The translations under genes were made by a program, and so were the position numbers. 16,300 nucleotides of DNA from Basidiobolus heterosporus B8920. Its lineage: Eukaryota; Basidiobolomycota; Basidiobolomycetes; Basidiobolales; Basidiobolaceae. The notes below the pieces were generated by a model, which was not told where the DNA came from, did no database searches, and saw only the letters and a program-made list of their open reading frames with translations. Each line of letters begins with the position of its first letter. Positions within the stretch are counted from its first letter, which is position 1. The DNA is taken from NCBI GenBank assembly GCA_000697455.1, contig JNET01029134.1:1-16300 (forward strand), in the 5' to 3' direction. Positions 1-7,788 of the stretch are shown piece by piece.

Positions 1-195
1 GGAAGGTTTCTAGAGGCGCAATTGTTATGATATATTGACTAACCTTGAACGAGTATCAGTACCAAGAGGTGTTGGAGATGAGGTTAGTGCTGACTTTTGT
101 TGCAGGAGAGGTGATTGGTGAGGGGTTTGAGAAGTAGAACCACGATTTTTGAGCCACATTAGCTGCTCTTTTAAGTTATTACGTGGTGTGGCCAT
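1..195 (-). CDS. Probable N-terminal part of an unrecognised gene, cut by the left edge
   Basis: On the minus strand an ATG at 195-193, in good context (A at -3 in AAGCCATGG is not present, but G follows the ATG), opens a 50-codon frame beginning MATPRNNLKEQLMWLKNRG. It continues with a Ser/Thr/Pro/Gln-rich stretch and reaches a possible donor GTTAGT at 43-38. A CTAG acceptor at 13-10 would leave a 34-bp intron, shorter than any other intron here, so the true acceptor may lie outside the window. No domain is recognisable: the visible part is a short basic amphipathic start followed by low-complexity sequence. The gene would diverge from the PPR gene across about 550 bp. I infer a real gene from the open frame, composition and splice-like signals; a chance frame is possible. 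Confidence 0.4.
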
Positions 196-359
196 GGCTT
201 TCTAGACGCAGCTTTCCTGTGTTCTAACAAATAATATTTCTCTGAGGATTCTCTCCGGTTGAAGCCTTGGTCAAAAGTTGTTGAATACAATTATTTATAA
301 AGCGCAGGAAATAGGCCAAGGGTAACAGGTGCGTGTATGCTATTTGTATTAGTAGCAAG

Positions 360-375
360 TATATATATATATATT
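360..375. repeat. (TA)n microsatellite
   Basis: Seven uninterrupted TA units in the divergent spacer. It is a simple repeat with no other visible role. Confidence 0.8.
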
Positions 376-523
376 CGGCAGCAGTGTACAAATAATTAAG
401 TAGAATCAGTTGAGTCTGAGGGAAAGTGTTGATAGCGCGTCAGTTAGATTTACAAGAGGCGTATTGCTCTATTTTGTGTATCTCAAAACAACCCAACCTT
501 CAGGATGAGATACCAAGTAAATA

Positions 524-631
524 ATGGCACGACTCTATTATTCTGGTAGACCGCTTTTGTTTGCTTTTTATAGTAACCCTATATCAATGATCGCCAATTA
601 TTCTTCCACAATCTGTAACATAGAATACTAA
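524..631 (+). other. Candidate upstream ORF (35 codons) before the PPR gene
   Basis: An ATG at 524 opens a 35-codon frame ending in TAA at 629-631, about 115 bp before the PPR start and in a different reading frame. If the transcript begins upstream of 524, this would act as an upstream ORF. The peptide matches no family I know. It may equally be chance, because the transcription start cannot be seen. Confidence 0.25.
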
Positions 632-745
632 AATATTTTCTCGATTTTTCTTTCAACTGCGCCTAATTTAAGAGTCTATCAGTACAATATTTCTGGTCAT
701 AGATATGTCCTAGAACAGCCAAACGGTTTATTCTTGACTGTTGAA

Positions 746-3700
746 ATGTTAACAATGTTAAGGGCAAGTAGACTGAGAACTCTCAACGTCCAAGAGTTCT
801 TAGTTTCTCCTCGCTTAGTCTCCTTACGTATCACTACCCGCCAAATATCGAATATCACCACGGTTTCTGAGGTCATTGAACCCTTGAATTCTGCTTTAGC
901 TCAACAAGACTCGAATGCAGCTTGGCGGGCTTTTACGAAAATCAAGAACAGTAAACTTGAAAAGGCCATTTCCCCTGCTCAATTTTCTCAACTTATCCAG
1001 TTATATTCTTCGGTCAAACAGGACGGCGTGAAGAATAAAAACAGAGGCAACGAAGTCATTAAATATATGAACTACATTGGCATTCTACCCGAGAATCACA
1101 AACAGTACGGTACACTAATATCATTCTACGGAAGTCACCAACAACCGGAGGAGGCTCGAAAGGTTTTTCGAAATTTGGTTGAATTCGGACTGAAACCTGA
1201 CGCTTATGTATATACTGAATTAATCCACGCCTTAGGGAAAAAGGACCTACCAGCAGCCTACAAGCTCTATCAAGCCATGAAAAGTAATCGCATACATCCA
1301 AGCCTATATACATTCAACATCCTATTTAAGATATGTCGCGATCATCGTAACATGAAGTTTCTATCTATTTTTCACGAAGAGCTTCGAAAGGCTACCTATA
1401 TCACACCGGATGTTGTCACCTATTCCACCTTGATTGATGCTTACGTAGCGGATATGAATATGACCCACGCCATGAAAGTATATGACGAGTTACTGGCCCA
1501 AAAAACCATGCCTAATATCGTAACATTCAACACCCTGATACGCGGTTACGTTAAGAGACATGAAATGCATCAAGCACAATCTCTATACAACACAATGATC
1601 AAAAACGGTATATCGCCAACCATAATCACGTACACTACCTTGATCGATGGGCATCTCCAATTTCGCAATATCAAACAGGCTATGCATCTATATGCTGAAA
1701 TGAAAAAATCAGCTATACAGCCAGACTGTATGATATTCAACACTCTTCTGAGTGGGCTTGCCAAGAACTTCGAGGCTATATATGTTAAGCGGCTGCTAGA
1801 TGATATGTCGGCGTATAACATTGAACCTTCTCTCGCAACTTACAATATCCTGATCGATTTATTCTCCAAAAACAATCGATTCAAGGAAGCTATCGGGATT
1901 TATAGACAAATGAAAGCCAAGGGTGTACCTCCAAATGTCCAGATATACAACACGCTAATCCATGCCAGTGCGAAGTCCGGTGACTTGCAATCAGCCATGA
2001 CTATCTTCCATGAGATGCAAATGGCCTCTGTACTACCCGATCAGAAGATGTATAACACATTGCTTCATGCATACGCGAGCAATGGTAAACTCGATGAAAT
2101 ACCAAGGATTCTAGCAGATATGCAAAAACAAAAGATTTCGCCCAACACCATAACTTATAACATCATGATAAACTCTTGTTTGAAGGCCTCGAAATTTGAC
2201 GAAGCAATACGGCTTTATGACAGCATGAGCGAAAAATCGATTGTTCCCGATGTTATCACCTTTAACTCTCTTATCAATGCTGAGTTCAAACGAGGGGATC
2301 TGAAGGGTGTGGAGAGCTTCTATAAGAGTATGATTGATAATAGAGTGTCACCAGATGTAACCACCTTTACCACACTCATTCATGGATATTCGCAAATGGC
2401 GCACGGTCAGAAAGCCCTTGAAATGTATGGCCAGATGAAGAAGTTTCATCTCCAACCCAATCTCATAACTTATTCAGTTTTGATCAAAGAGTTTGCTCGT
2501 AGGGCAGATCTTCTCGGTATGGGAAATCTATTCAACGAAATGTTAGAGAAAGGGATCAACCCCGATGTGAATATCTTCAATGCTCTCATAAACACATACG
2601 TTCGAAGCTCAAACCTATTTCAAGCAAGGAAGACCTATGAAAAGATGTTGGAGGATCGGGTGAATCCGAACAATGTTACTTACGCCATTCTTATCAAGGC
2701 CTATACTCAAAACGGAGACCTTGAACAGGCGAAACGGTTGTTCGACCAAATGCTACAGAAGAATATACAGCCTGATGTAGTTGTCTTTACCTCATTAATC
2801 AGTGGATACACCAAGCAGTCAGATCTTGCCCGTGCCATCGCCCTTTACCAAGATATGAAGTCAAGAGGAATCAAGCCATCTTTACATACGTTCACTGTAC
2901 TCATAGATGCATATGCCAAAAGACGTGAGCTTGGAAAGGCGATGTCTCTTTACAAACAAGTGAGGTCAAGTAACATAAAGCCGGACGTGACTTTACTCAA
3001 CGTATTAATCGATGCGCATATCAAAAACGGGATGCTCCCTGAAGCTATGACACTGTATGAAGAATGTAGAACGCATGGCGTCCGACCTGATTTAGTCACC
3101 TATACCTCATTAGTCGGTGGGTATGCAAAACATCTGTCCATGGATTCGGCGGTCAAGCTATTCAGTGATATGATCAAGTCTAAGATCTCACCGGACGTTA
3201 CCATTTTCAATGTTCTCATTCATGGATTTGTTTCCAACAACATGCTTTCTCAAGCCTTATCTTTGTATCAGGAAATGGTTTCGAAATACAATGTACACCC
3301 AAATGACCACATTTATAACACTCTTATCAGCGGACACGCCAGGAACTCAGAAATGAGCCACGCCGTAAATCTTCTCCACGAAATGATCTCAAAGAGCCTG
3401 TGGCCAAGCGCTGTTACTTACAATGCAATCATTCATGGATACGCTAGTTGCGGAGAAACCGATAGTGCACTTGGCATCTATCAGAAGATGAAAGCAAGCG
3501 GGATTGCACCCACTTTGGTAACCTACAACACCTTGATGAACTGTTACATTGAAAATGCCGGTTTTCAGAAACCTCAGCCTCTTGAGGTTGGCTTGAAGAA
3601 TCAGAGCATCACCAAGGCTCTTGATATATACCAAGAGATGCTATCTAAAAAGATCCAATCTGATCAGTATACCTACAGTATAGTAATGAAGGCTTATAGC

Positions 3701-4117
3701 TATAGCGGAGAGGGAGCCAAAGTGCTTGATCTATGGAGTCAAGCTAAGAGTAGAGGCTTCCCAAAGGATAGCATGGAGGCGGTTATATCCGTGCTGCTAG
3801 ATAATTGCGGCTTCAATACCAACCTATCGACCTTGCATCGAATGTGGACGGAACTCAAACGCGACGAATACGTGTTAACAGAAAACAACTACAACTCGTA
3901 CATTGAAGCCTTATGTCGACTCGGTTCATTTGAAGAAGGAGTGAAAGTATTTACCACCGAAATGAAAGTCGACGGAGTCGCAGCAACACTGAAAACCTGC
4001 CGTACTGTGTTCAATCCATTGAAAGTGAACAACAAAAATCAGCTGATCCAGCAAGCGTATGATTTTGTCAAGAAAGAATACCCACACCTCTATTCAGAAC
4101 ATTACGAGCCAATTTAA
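746..4117 (+). CDS. Large P-class pentatricopeptide-repeat (PPR) protein, probably mitochondrial
   Basis: PPR proteins bind single-stranded RNA in organelles and act in stability, processing or translation of organelle transcripts. This 1123-residue protein is one uninterrupted exon. I chose ATG 746 (ATG 755 is the alternative) because the first residues, rich in Arg, Leu and Ser with few acidic residues (MLTMLRASRLRTLNVQEF), look like a mitochondrial presequence. From about residue 105 to the end, roughly 27 tandem repeats of about 35 residues follow the pattern PD-VxTYNTLI-x-AYxKxGxxxxAxxLYxxMxxxGI. Most are exactly 35 residues; one near residues 925-975 carries about 15 extra residues. No DYW, SMR or other catalytic domain follows the array, so this is a pure P-class protein. 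Long regular arrays with clear code residues resemble plant PPRs more than yeast Pet309 or Aep3. The RNA target is unknown. The downstream FetB-like gene is on the same strand but starts 488 bp away. Confidence 0.95.
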   Translation: MLTMLRASRLRTLNVQEFLVSPRLVSLRITTRQISNITTVSEVIEPLNSALAQQDSNAAWRAFTKIKNSKLEKAISPAQFSQLIQLYSSVKQDGVKNKNRGNEVIKYMNYIGILPENHKQYGTLISFYGSHQQPEEARKVFRNLVEFGLKPDAYVYTELIHALGKKDLPAAYKLYQAMKSNRIHPSLYTFNILFKICRDHRNMKFLSIFHEELRKATYITPDVVTYSTLIDAYVADMNMTHAMKVYDELLAQKTMPNIVTFNTLIRGYVKRHEMHQAQSLYNTMIKNGISPTIITYTTLIDGHLQFRNIKQAMHLYAEMKKSAIQPDCMIFNTLLSGLAKNFEAIYVKRLLDDMSAYNIEPSLATYNILIDLFSKNNRFKEAIGIYRQMKAKGVPPNVQIYNTLIHASAKSGDLQSAMTIFHEMQMASVLPDQKMYNTLLHAYASNGKLDEIPRILADMQKQKISPNTITYNIMINSCLKASKFDEAIRLYDSMSEKSIVPDVITFNSLINAEFKRGDLKGVESFYKSMIDNRVSPDVTTFTTLIHGYSQMAHGQKALEMYGQMKKFHLQPNLITYSVLIKEFARRADLLGMGNLFNEMLEKGINPDVNIFNALINTYVRSSNLFQARKTYEKMLEDRVNPNNVTYAILIKAYTQNGDLEQAKRLFDQMLQKNIQPDVVVFTSLISGYTKQSDLARAIALYQDMKSRGIKPSLHTFTVLIDAYAKRRELGKAMSLYKQVRSSNIKPDVTLLNVLIDAHIKNGMLPEAMTLYEECRTHGVRPDLVTYTSLVGGYAKHLSMDSAVKLFSDMIKSKISPDVTIFNVLIHGFVSNNMLSQALSLYQEMVSKYNVHPNDHIYNTLISGHARNSEMSHAVNLLHEMISKSLWPSAVTYNAIIHGYASCGETDSALGIYQKMKASGIAPTLVTYNTLMNCYIENAGFQKPQPLEVGLKNQSITKALDIYQEMLSKKIQSDQYTYSIVMKAYSYSGEGAKVLDLWSQAKSRGFPKDSMEAVISVLLDNCGFNTNLSTLHRMWTELKRDEYVLTENNYNSYIEALCRLGSFEEGVKVFTTEMKVDGVAATLKTCRTVFNPLKVNNKNQLIQQAYDFVKKEYPHLYSEHYEPI

Positions 4118-4151
4118 ATTTCTCTGAAGCATTCATCATTTGTAGCCGTTG

Positions 4152-4230
4152 TACACACATGCATATTCACACACGCACACGCGCACACACACCCACACAT
4201 CCATTCACACTTACTCACTCACCTACATAC
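4152..4230. repeat. Imperfect (CA)n / ACACAC-rich microsatellite
   Basis: Imperfect runs of CA, with CG and CAT interruptions, directly follow the PPR stop codon and lie in its probable 3' untranslated region. Confidence 0.75.
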
Positions 4231-4413
4231 ACTTTTTATATATATGTATATACGAATGAAGCAATACAAGAAAAACCCCTCACATACCCTAGTGGTTATC
4301 CTAATAGTTATTGCTCATGTGTTGAGAATAGAATTCCGCAAGAACAATTTTCTAGCGATGTTCTTAAATGGAAAGGCTCTCTTCCAGTTTATTTATTCAT
4401 TCCACTAAAAAGG

Positions 4414-4420
4414 TATAAAA
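4414..4420 (+). promoter_or_regulatory. TATA-like element (TATAAAA) upstream of the FetB-like gene
   Basis: TATAAAA lies about 190 bp before the ATG at 4605. The distance fits a promoter with a moderate 5' leader. Suggestive only. Confidence 0.35.
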
Positions 4421-4548
4421 TCACTCACTTCAGATAAGATTCAATTTTTGGACAGGACTCAATCTATCAAAATAAGAATTCCGTGTGTACAATTATGGTT
4501 GTGGTGGTAAAGAAAAATTCACCAAACAGTGATAGGTGAGAGATAAGT

Positions 4549-4583
4549 CGAAACGTAGCTTGTTGAGTGCGCGCTACGTTTCG
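4549..4583. repeat. Perfect 11-bp inverted repeat ahead of the FetB-like start codon
   Basis: The left arm CGAAACGTAGC (4549-4559) and right arm GCTACGTTTCG (4573-4583) are exact reverse complements separated by 13 bases. The right arm ends 21 bases before ATG 4605. It could form a hairpin in the mRNA leader or bind a dimeric regulator. There is no tail of T residues to suggest termination. Confidence 0.7.
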
Positions 4584-4604
4584 TTTGTTCTCCAACTTGA
4601 AATA

Positions 4605-5705
4605 ATGGAAGCTGGCCCACAACCTGAAGAACCATTAGCTTGGTCCAATGTCGGTATTGCCGCAACATTGCTAACAATCAACGGTAGTTATCTCTATTGT
4701 ATAATATAGCCATCACCTGTTTGCGTAGTTTTCTAAGTCTCAATCATAGGCATCATCTCGATTTATATGGGCTTACATCTGGAATGGTCACTACTCATCA
4801 GCGGTGTTCGATCAATTGTACAACTGACTTTAATGGGTTTGGTTCTTGAAGACGTATTCAAAACACAGAATCCATTCGTCATTTTCGGAATGGCATGTAA
4901 GTGCTTCTATTACACTATCACACTTGAATCCAACTTTTGACATGGTGTATCGACTTGATAGCCGTGCTTGTTTTACTTGGCGCCTACGAAACCACTTTCA
5001 ATAAGAGTAAAAGAAGGCACACAGGAATGGTAAATTCGACCCCTATATTAAGTAGTCAAAGCACGTTATTAATGGCCCTCTACTGAAAGTTCGTGTCTGT
5101 GTTGATATCGATGTTTTCTAGTACTCTTTTCATTGGTCTAATAGGTAACACCGTAGTTTTCATATCGTTATCAGATGTGTATAAGAGACAGGTATGCTTC
5201 AGTGAAGTGACATCGCCTTCGTGTGTACTAACCACTAACCGTCCTGGCCTTTTGAAGTGACAACAAAGAGCGGTTAGAGATGGTTTTGGCATTCGGCGCT
5301 ACAAGATGGGAGGCTGGACGACCTATTGCTGTTGAGGCTATCAGAGTAGCTATGCTACCAACTATCAACTCGATGAGGTACTGCCATCTTCTCTGACTCG
5401 TTTTTGACCAGTTTTAACCATTTATCGTCCTTACAGCGTTATGGGGCTGATCTCTATCCCAGGTTAGTAAATCCCGACTAAAATCCAACGGCCACTCCAG
5501 AACTGAGCAATGGTGGACTTCTAGGAATGATGACTGGCCAGATCCTCGGTGGCGCTCCAGTCATGGACGCTGTTAAATACCAACAAATAATTATGTTTAT
5601 GATTGCCGCATCGACCACACTTGGCACACTTGGAGCTGTACTGGTAAGCATTTGTTATTCACCGGAGTCGATTGTTGAAACCATCCTCAAAGATAGGTCT
5701 TGAAA
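4605..5705 (+). CDS. UPF0014-family membrane protein (FetB/YbbM, STAR2/ALS3 type); centre disrupted in this sequence
   Basis: FetB (bacteria) and STAR2/ALS3 (plants) are multi-pass membrane permeases linked to iron export or aluminium tolerance, usually paired with a separate ATPase. Exons read here: 4605-4683, 4750-4896, 4962-5029, from 5090, 5258-5377, 5437-5462, 5525-5643. The protein starts MEAGPQPEEPLAWSNVGIAA. Hydrophobic segments follow, with the family region GAYETTFNKSKRRHTGM and then FVSVLISMFSSTLFIGLIGN. The diagnostic C-terminal block is intact: LAFGATRWEAGRPIAVEAIR, MLPTINSMSVMGLISIPGMM, TGQILGG, AVKYQQIIMFMI. Between residue about 126 and the LAFGATRWEA block, the conserved segment ending in a GMxxGNxMxxxxLxL-type motif is absent; instead the exon runs into a Tn5 mosaic end. 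The last exon is unclear: reading through 5644 gives a TGA at 5700-5702, and splicing to 5693 or further gives other short tails. Family call firm; the model is broken by a probable assembly fault. No partner ATPase is in the window. Confidence 0.88.
5173..5191 (+). other. Synthetic Tn5 mosaic end (Nextera adapter sequence) embedded in the assembly
   Basis: AGATGTGTATAAGAGACAG is an exact 19/19 match to the hyperactive-Tn5 mosaic end used in tagmentation libraries. The natural Tn5 outer and inner ends differ from it, so a natural insertion is very unlikely. In the frame of the FetB-like exon it reads SDVYKRQ, and on the other strand CLLYTSD, both well-known contaminant peptides in protein databases. 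Confidence 0.96.
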
Positions 5706-5951
5706 TATCTAGAGTTGCATTGTAACGTGCTTAGACTCGAATCATCGCCTGAGATTGGACCGTATATATAATGCTAGCAAAAATTCTGCTTGGAGTTCGT
5801 TTAAGAATATATTTATTACAACCAAGCCAACATCGTCGGACCCTGAGACCAAGAGTTTGATAGCCAAAGTTCGATGCTACGGAAGTAACGGGAGCCCAAA
5901 TACCTCGGTTACCATCTAATCAACACAAATACAGATAGACAAATTTGGAGA

Positions 5952-5957
5952 AATAAA
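5952..5957 (+). terminator. Candidate polyadenylation signal AATAAA for the FetB-like gene
   Basis: AATAAA about 250 bp after the last FetB-like exon, in AT-rich sequence. It is a plausible 3'-end signal, unproven. Confidence 0.3.
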
Positions 5958-6176
5958 AATCCATCTATACAGTATTGTATACATATATATATATAGGTGC
6001 AGAAAGCAAGTATATCAAGTGTTGTCACTATACTATGCTTATTTAAGCAATATGGCCATGGTTACTTGTATGTATGAATCGAACATGACATTGTACTTGA
6101 TTTGTTTCTCCTTTTACCTTAGCCAAGTTGGGTAAATCGAATGTAATTCTTGTTTAAGGTTTCCACTTAACATCTC

Positions 6177-6240
6177 ACTCCTGCTCCTTGTTCTCGCACT
6201 CCTCACACACCTCACACACCTCACACTCCTCGCACTCCTA
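6177..6240. repeat. Pyrimidine-rich CTCACAC/CACTCCT low-complexity tract
   Basis: Degenerate repeats of CTCACACAC and CGCACTCCT upstream of the cyclin gene. The strand asymmetry is strong, with few G bases. Confidence 0.7.
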
Positions 6241-6660
6241 TCCTGGCCTTCTAATCAGCCCATATTTATGTAGTATATCTTAGTCAATTCTTGACTAATC
6301 CGGTTCAATATGATCCCCATTTTATTTAATACTTTTCCCAGCTGTCCCTACTTGCTTACTTCACAATGGATGTTACTCCTACACAACCGTTGTTACTTGA
6401 TATGGCGGTGTTTAATGATTTACATAACCCAATCAATTCCCCATGGCTTTGTTGGTACGTAAATTGTATGTAAGTTGACTATTGATAAGGAACATACCAA
6501 CAGAAGCCTTATCCCCTGCTTGGCGAGACAGTAATCAGTCAGATCTCATTTCAGGTCTCATCTTGCCGCTTTCATACTGTAGAACCTTATTCAGTCAGCT
6601 AAGCGGCGATTTCGGCGATTTTATGCGAGCAACAATCAATGTGTAGCATATGATTTAAGC

Positions 6661-6669
6661 AACCCTAAC
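6661..6669 (-). promoter_or_regulatory. Telo-box-like motif upstream of the cyclin gene
   Basis: AACCCTAAC (GTTAGGGTT on the other strand) matches the telomere-repeat core used as a promoter element in several fungi and plants. It lies about 155 bp before ATG 6825. A single copy, so chance is possible. Confidence 0.3.
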
Positions 6670-6824
6670 CTCCTATCTTGGACGCCTTATAAGAGCTGGG
6701 TAACAATCAGGTGTACTGCAAAAAAATCCCTGTCCAAGATCTTTTGGTGTCGTATCACATGCTGTGTTTTCTTTAGGAGAAACTCTTCTACAATCTTCAC
6801 TTTGCAACTATCCAACTCTCTGCT

Positions 6825-7520
6825 ATGCTTTATTATCCTCATGCGCCTATCCATCATTCCTCCATACAGTTCAGTCAACACGCCAAAAAAGCGGTGACAA
6901 TCTTCTCAATATTTACCGCCAGAGTAATCAATGGACTCTGGCACGGTGACCGAAACCCCAATGACGCAGTTTTCGAAAAAGGTGTCGACTCACCAATCCA
7001 ACCAAACCGCTGCTTCGAAGTTTTCTGTTCTAGAGTTTTGGCATGGAGCAAGGCATCCAAACTAACGGTCTATTTGAGTTTGAAGTACATTCATCGGTTG
7101 AAAATCTATCGACCAGAAATCCAAGGGGCCCACGGCTCGGAGTATCGGATGTTTGTGGTGGCCCTTCTGGTGGCGCAAAAAATGCTGGAAGACAAGTCGT
7201 TCAACAACAAAACTTGGTCTGTGATAACCGGCCTTAGAGCTCGAGAAATCAGTATCATGGAAAGGGAATTCTTCCAGTGTTTGAAATGGGATATCCATGT
7301 CTGTCATGTGGAATTTGAGAGCTGGCGAGCTAGTCTAGAGCGTCAATATGATTATTTTCATACGTTTATGTCTCAACTTGAACTAACTCCTCAGCCCTTT
7401 TCCCCTCCATATCCCAAGCATCGAGGACACTCTTCATTCTTGCCTCAACCCCTTCACCCTCACCCTCACCCGTATCAAATCGCTGCTTCAAAGCGGCGAC
7501 GGTTTTCATCTATTTATTAA
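6825..7520 (+). CDS. PCL/Pho80-type cyclin
   Basis: Cyclins of this family activate Pho85-type cyclin-dependent kinases and act in phosphate response, cell-cycle entry or polarity. The 231-residue frame has a cyclin box from about residue 25 to 180. Recognisable blocks are FCSRVLAWSKASKLTVYLSL, KYIHRLKIYRP, GSEYRMFVVALLVAQKMLED (the conserved SEYR-x-F-x-ALxLAxKxLxD element), NNKTWSVITGL, REISIMEREFFQCLKWDIHV (the MExEFL-x-L element) and a short final helix with a SW pair (ESWRASLERQ). The tail (about 190-231) is Pro/His-rich and ends with a KRRR cluster, a possible nuclear signal. No intron is needed in the box. The start is the least certain part: ATG 6825 is the first in-frame Met, but an upstream leader exon may exist, since a CAG acceptor-like site at 6865-6867 sits just before the conserved part. 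The subfamily cannot be fixed by eye. Confidence 0.9.
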   Translation: MLYYPHAPIHHSSIQFSQHAKKAVTIFSIFTARVINGLWHGDRNPNDAVFEKGVDSPIQPNRCFEVFCSRVLAWSKASKLTVYLSLKYIHRLKIYRPEIQGAHGSEYRMFVVALLVAQKMLEDKSFNNKTWSVITGLRAREISIMEREFFQCLKWDIHVCHVEFESWRASLERQYDYFHTFMSQLELTPQPFSPPYPKHRGHSSFLPQPLHPHPHPYQIAASKRRRFSSIY

Positions 7521-7641
7521 ATGCATGTACAATTTCCACACTCTTCTCATCTGTACTATCTAGCCAACTCCCCTCCCTTACCCTGATCCTATCCATGTAC
7601 TTTTAATTCTCGAATGAAATCTTCTGACAAGTTTTGATTCT

Positions 7642-7671
7642 TCTACTCACCTCTACTCACCTCTACTCACC
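7642..7671. repeat. Three perfect tandem copies of TCTACTCACC
   Basis: A 10-bp unit is repeated exactly three times, about 120 bp after the cyclin stop and probably within its 3' untranslated region. Confidence 0.9.
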
Positions 7672-7780
7672 TGTATTATATCTGCACGTCTCAATATTTC
7701 TTGACAGGTCTACATAATTTCCTAGTATTGGTTCCATTTGCTAGACCAATAGAGAGCCAGCGGCCTTCCTATCTAACAGT

Positions 7781-7786
7781 AATAAA
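7781..7786 (+). terminator. Candidate polyadenylation signal AATAAA for the cyclin gene
   Basis: AATAAA lies about 260 bp after the cyclin stop codon. Plausible as its 3'-end signal. Confidence 0.3.
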
Positions 7787-7788
7787 GC

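Larger units (their letters stand above)
196..745. other. Divergent spacer between the left-edge gene and the PPR gene
   Basis: About 550 bp with no long frame. It holds a short TA microsatellite at 360-375, A/T-rich sequence, and one small ATG frame at 524-631 (35 codons, beginning MARLYYSGRP), listed separately. No convincing TATA box could be fixed. It probably carries the promoters of both flanking genes. Confidence 0.5.
4118..4604. other. Spacer between the PPR and FetB-like genes
   Basis: No gene seen. It holds a CA-rich microsatellite tract (4152-4230), a TATA-like element (4414-4420) and an 11-bp inverted repeat (4549-4583) just before the next start codon. The longest frame (4159-4437) only reads through the CA repeat. 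Confidence 0.6.
5706..6824. other. Spacer of about 1.1 kb before the cyclin gene
   Basis: No gene I can support. It contains a polyadenylation-like AATAAA at 5952-5957, an (AT)n tract at 5983-5995, a pyrimidine-rich CTCACAC/CACTCCT tract at 6177-6240 and a telo-box-like AACCCTAAC at 6661-6669. A short frame from ATG 6366 (MDVTPTQPLLLDMAVFNDLH and on) ends near a GTACGT donor-like site at 6455; it could be a leader exon of the cyclin, but I found no in-frame join to it. A minus-strand open stretch around 5740-5935 has no ATG. Confidence 0.45.

Noticed and set aside
734-745. TTG start giving four extra residues on the PPR protein
   Set aside because: Fungal nuclear genes start at ATG; ATG 746 is in frame and starts a good presequence.
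4159-4437. 92-codon frame through the CA repeat
   Set aside because: Its first half is the translated microsatellite (HTHTRTRAHT-like) and the rest shows no family or splice support.
5173-5191. A natural Tn5/IS50 insertion
   Set aside because: The 19-mer is the engineered mosaic end; natural ends differ, no transposase or second end is present, and no target duplication is visible.
5080-5292. Minus-strand 70-codon frame containing CLLYTSD
   Set aside because: It is the reverse strand of the Tn5 mosaic end and the FetB-like exons, not a gene.
5740-5935. Minus-strand open stretch in the spacer after the FetB-like gene
   Set aside because: No ATG, no recognisable domain and no convincing splice partners; the length is within chance.
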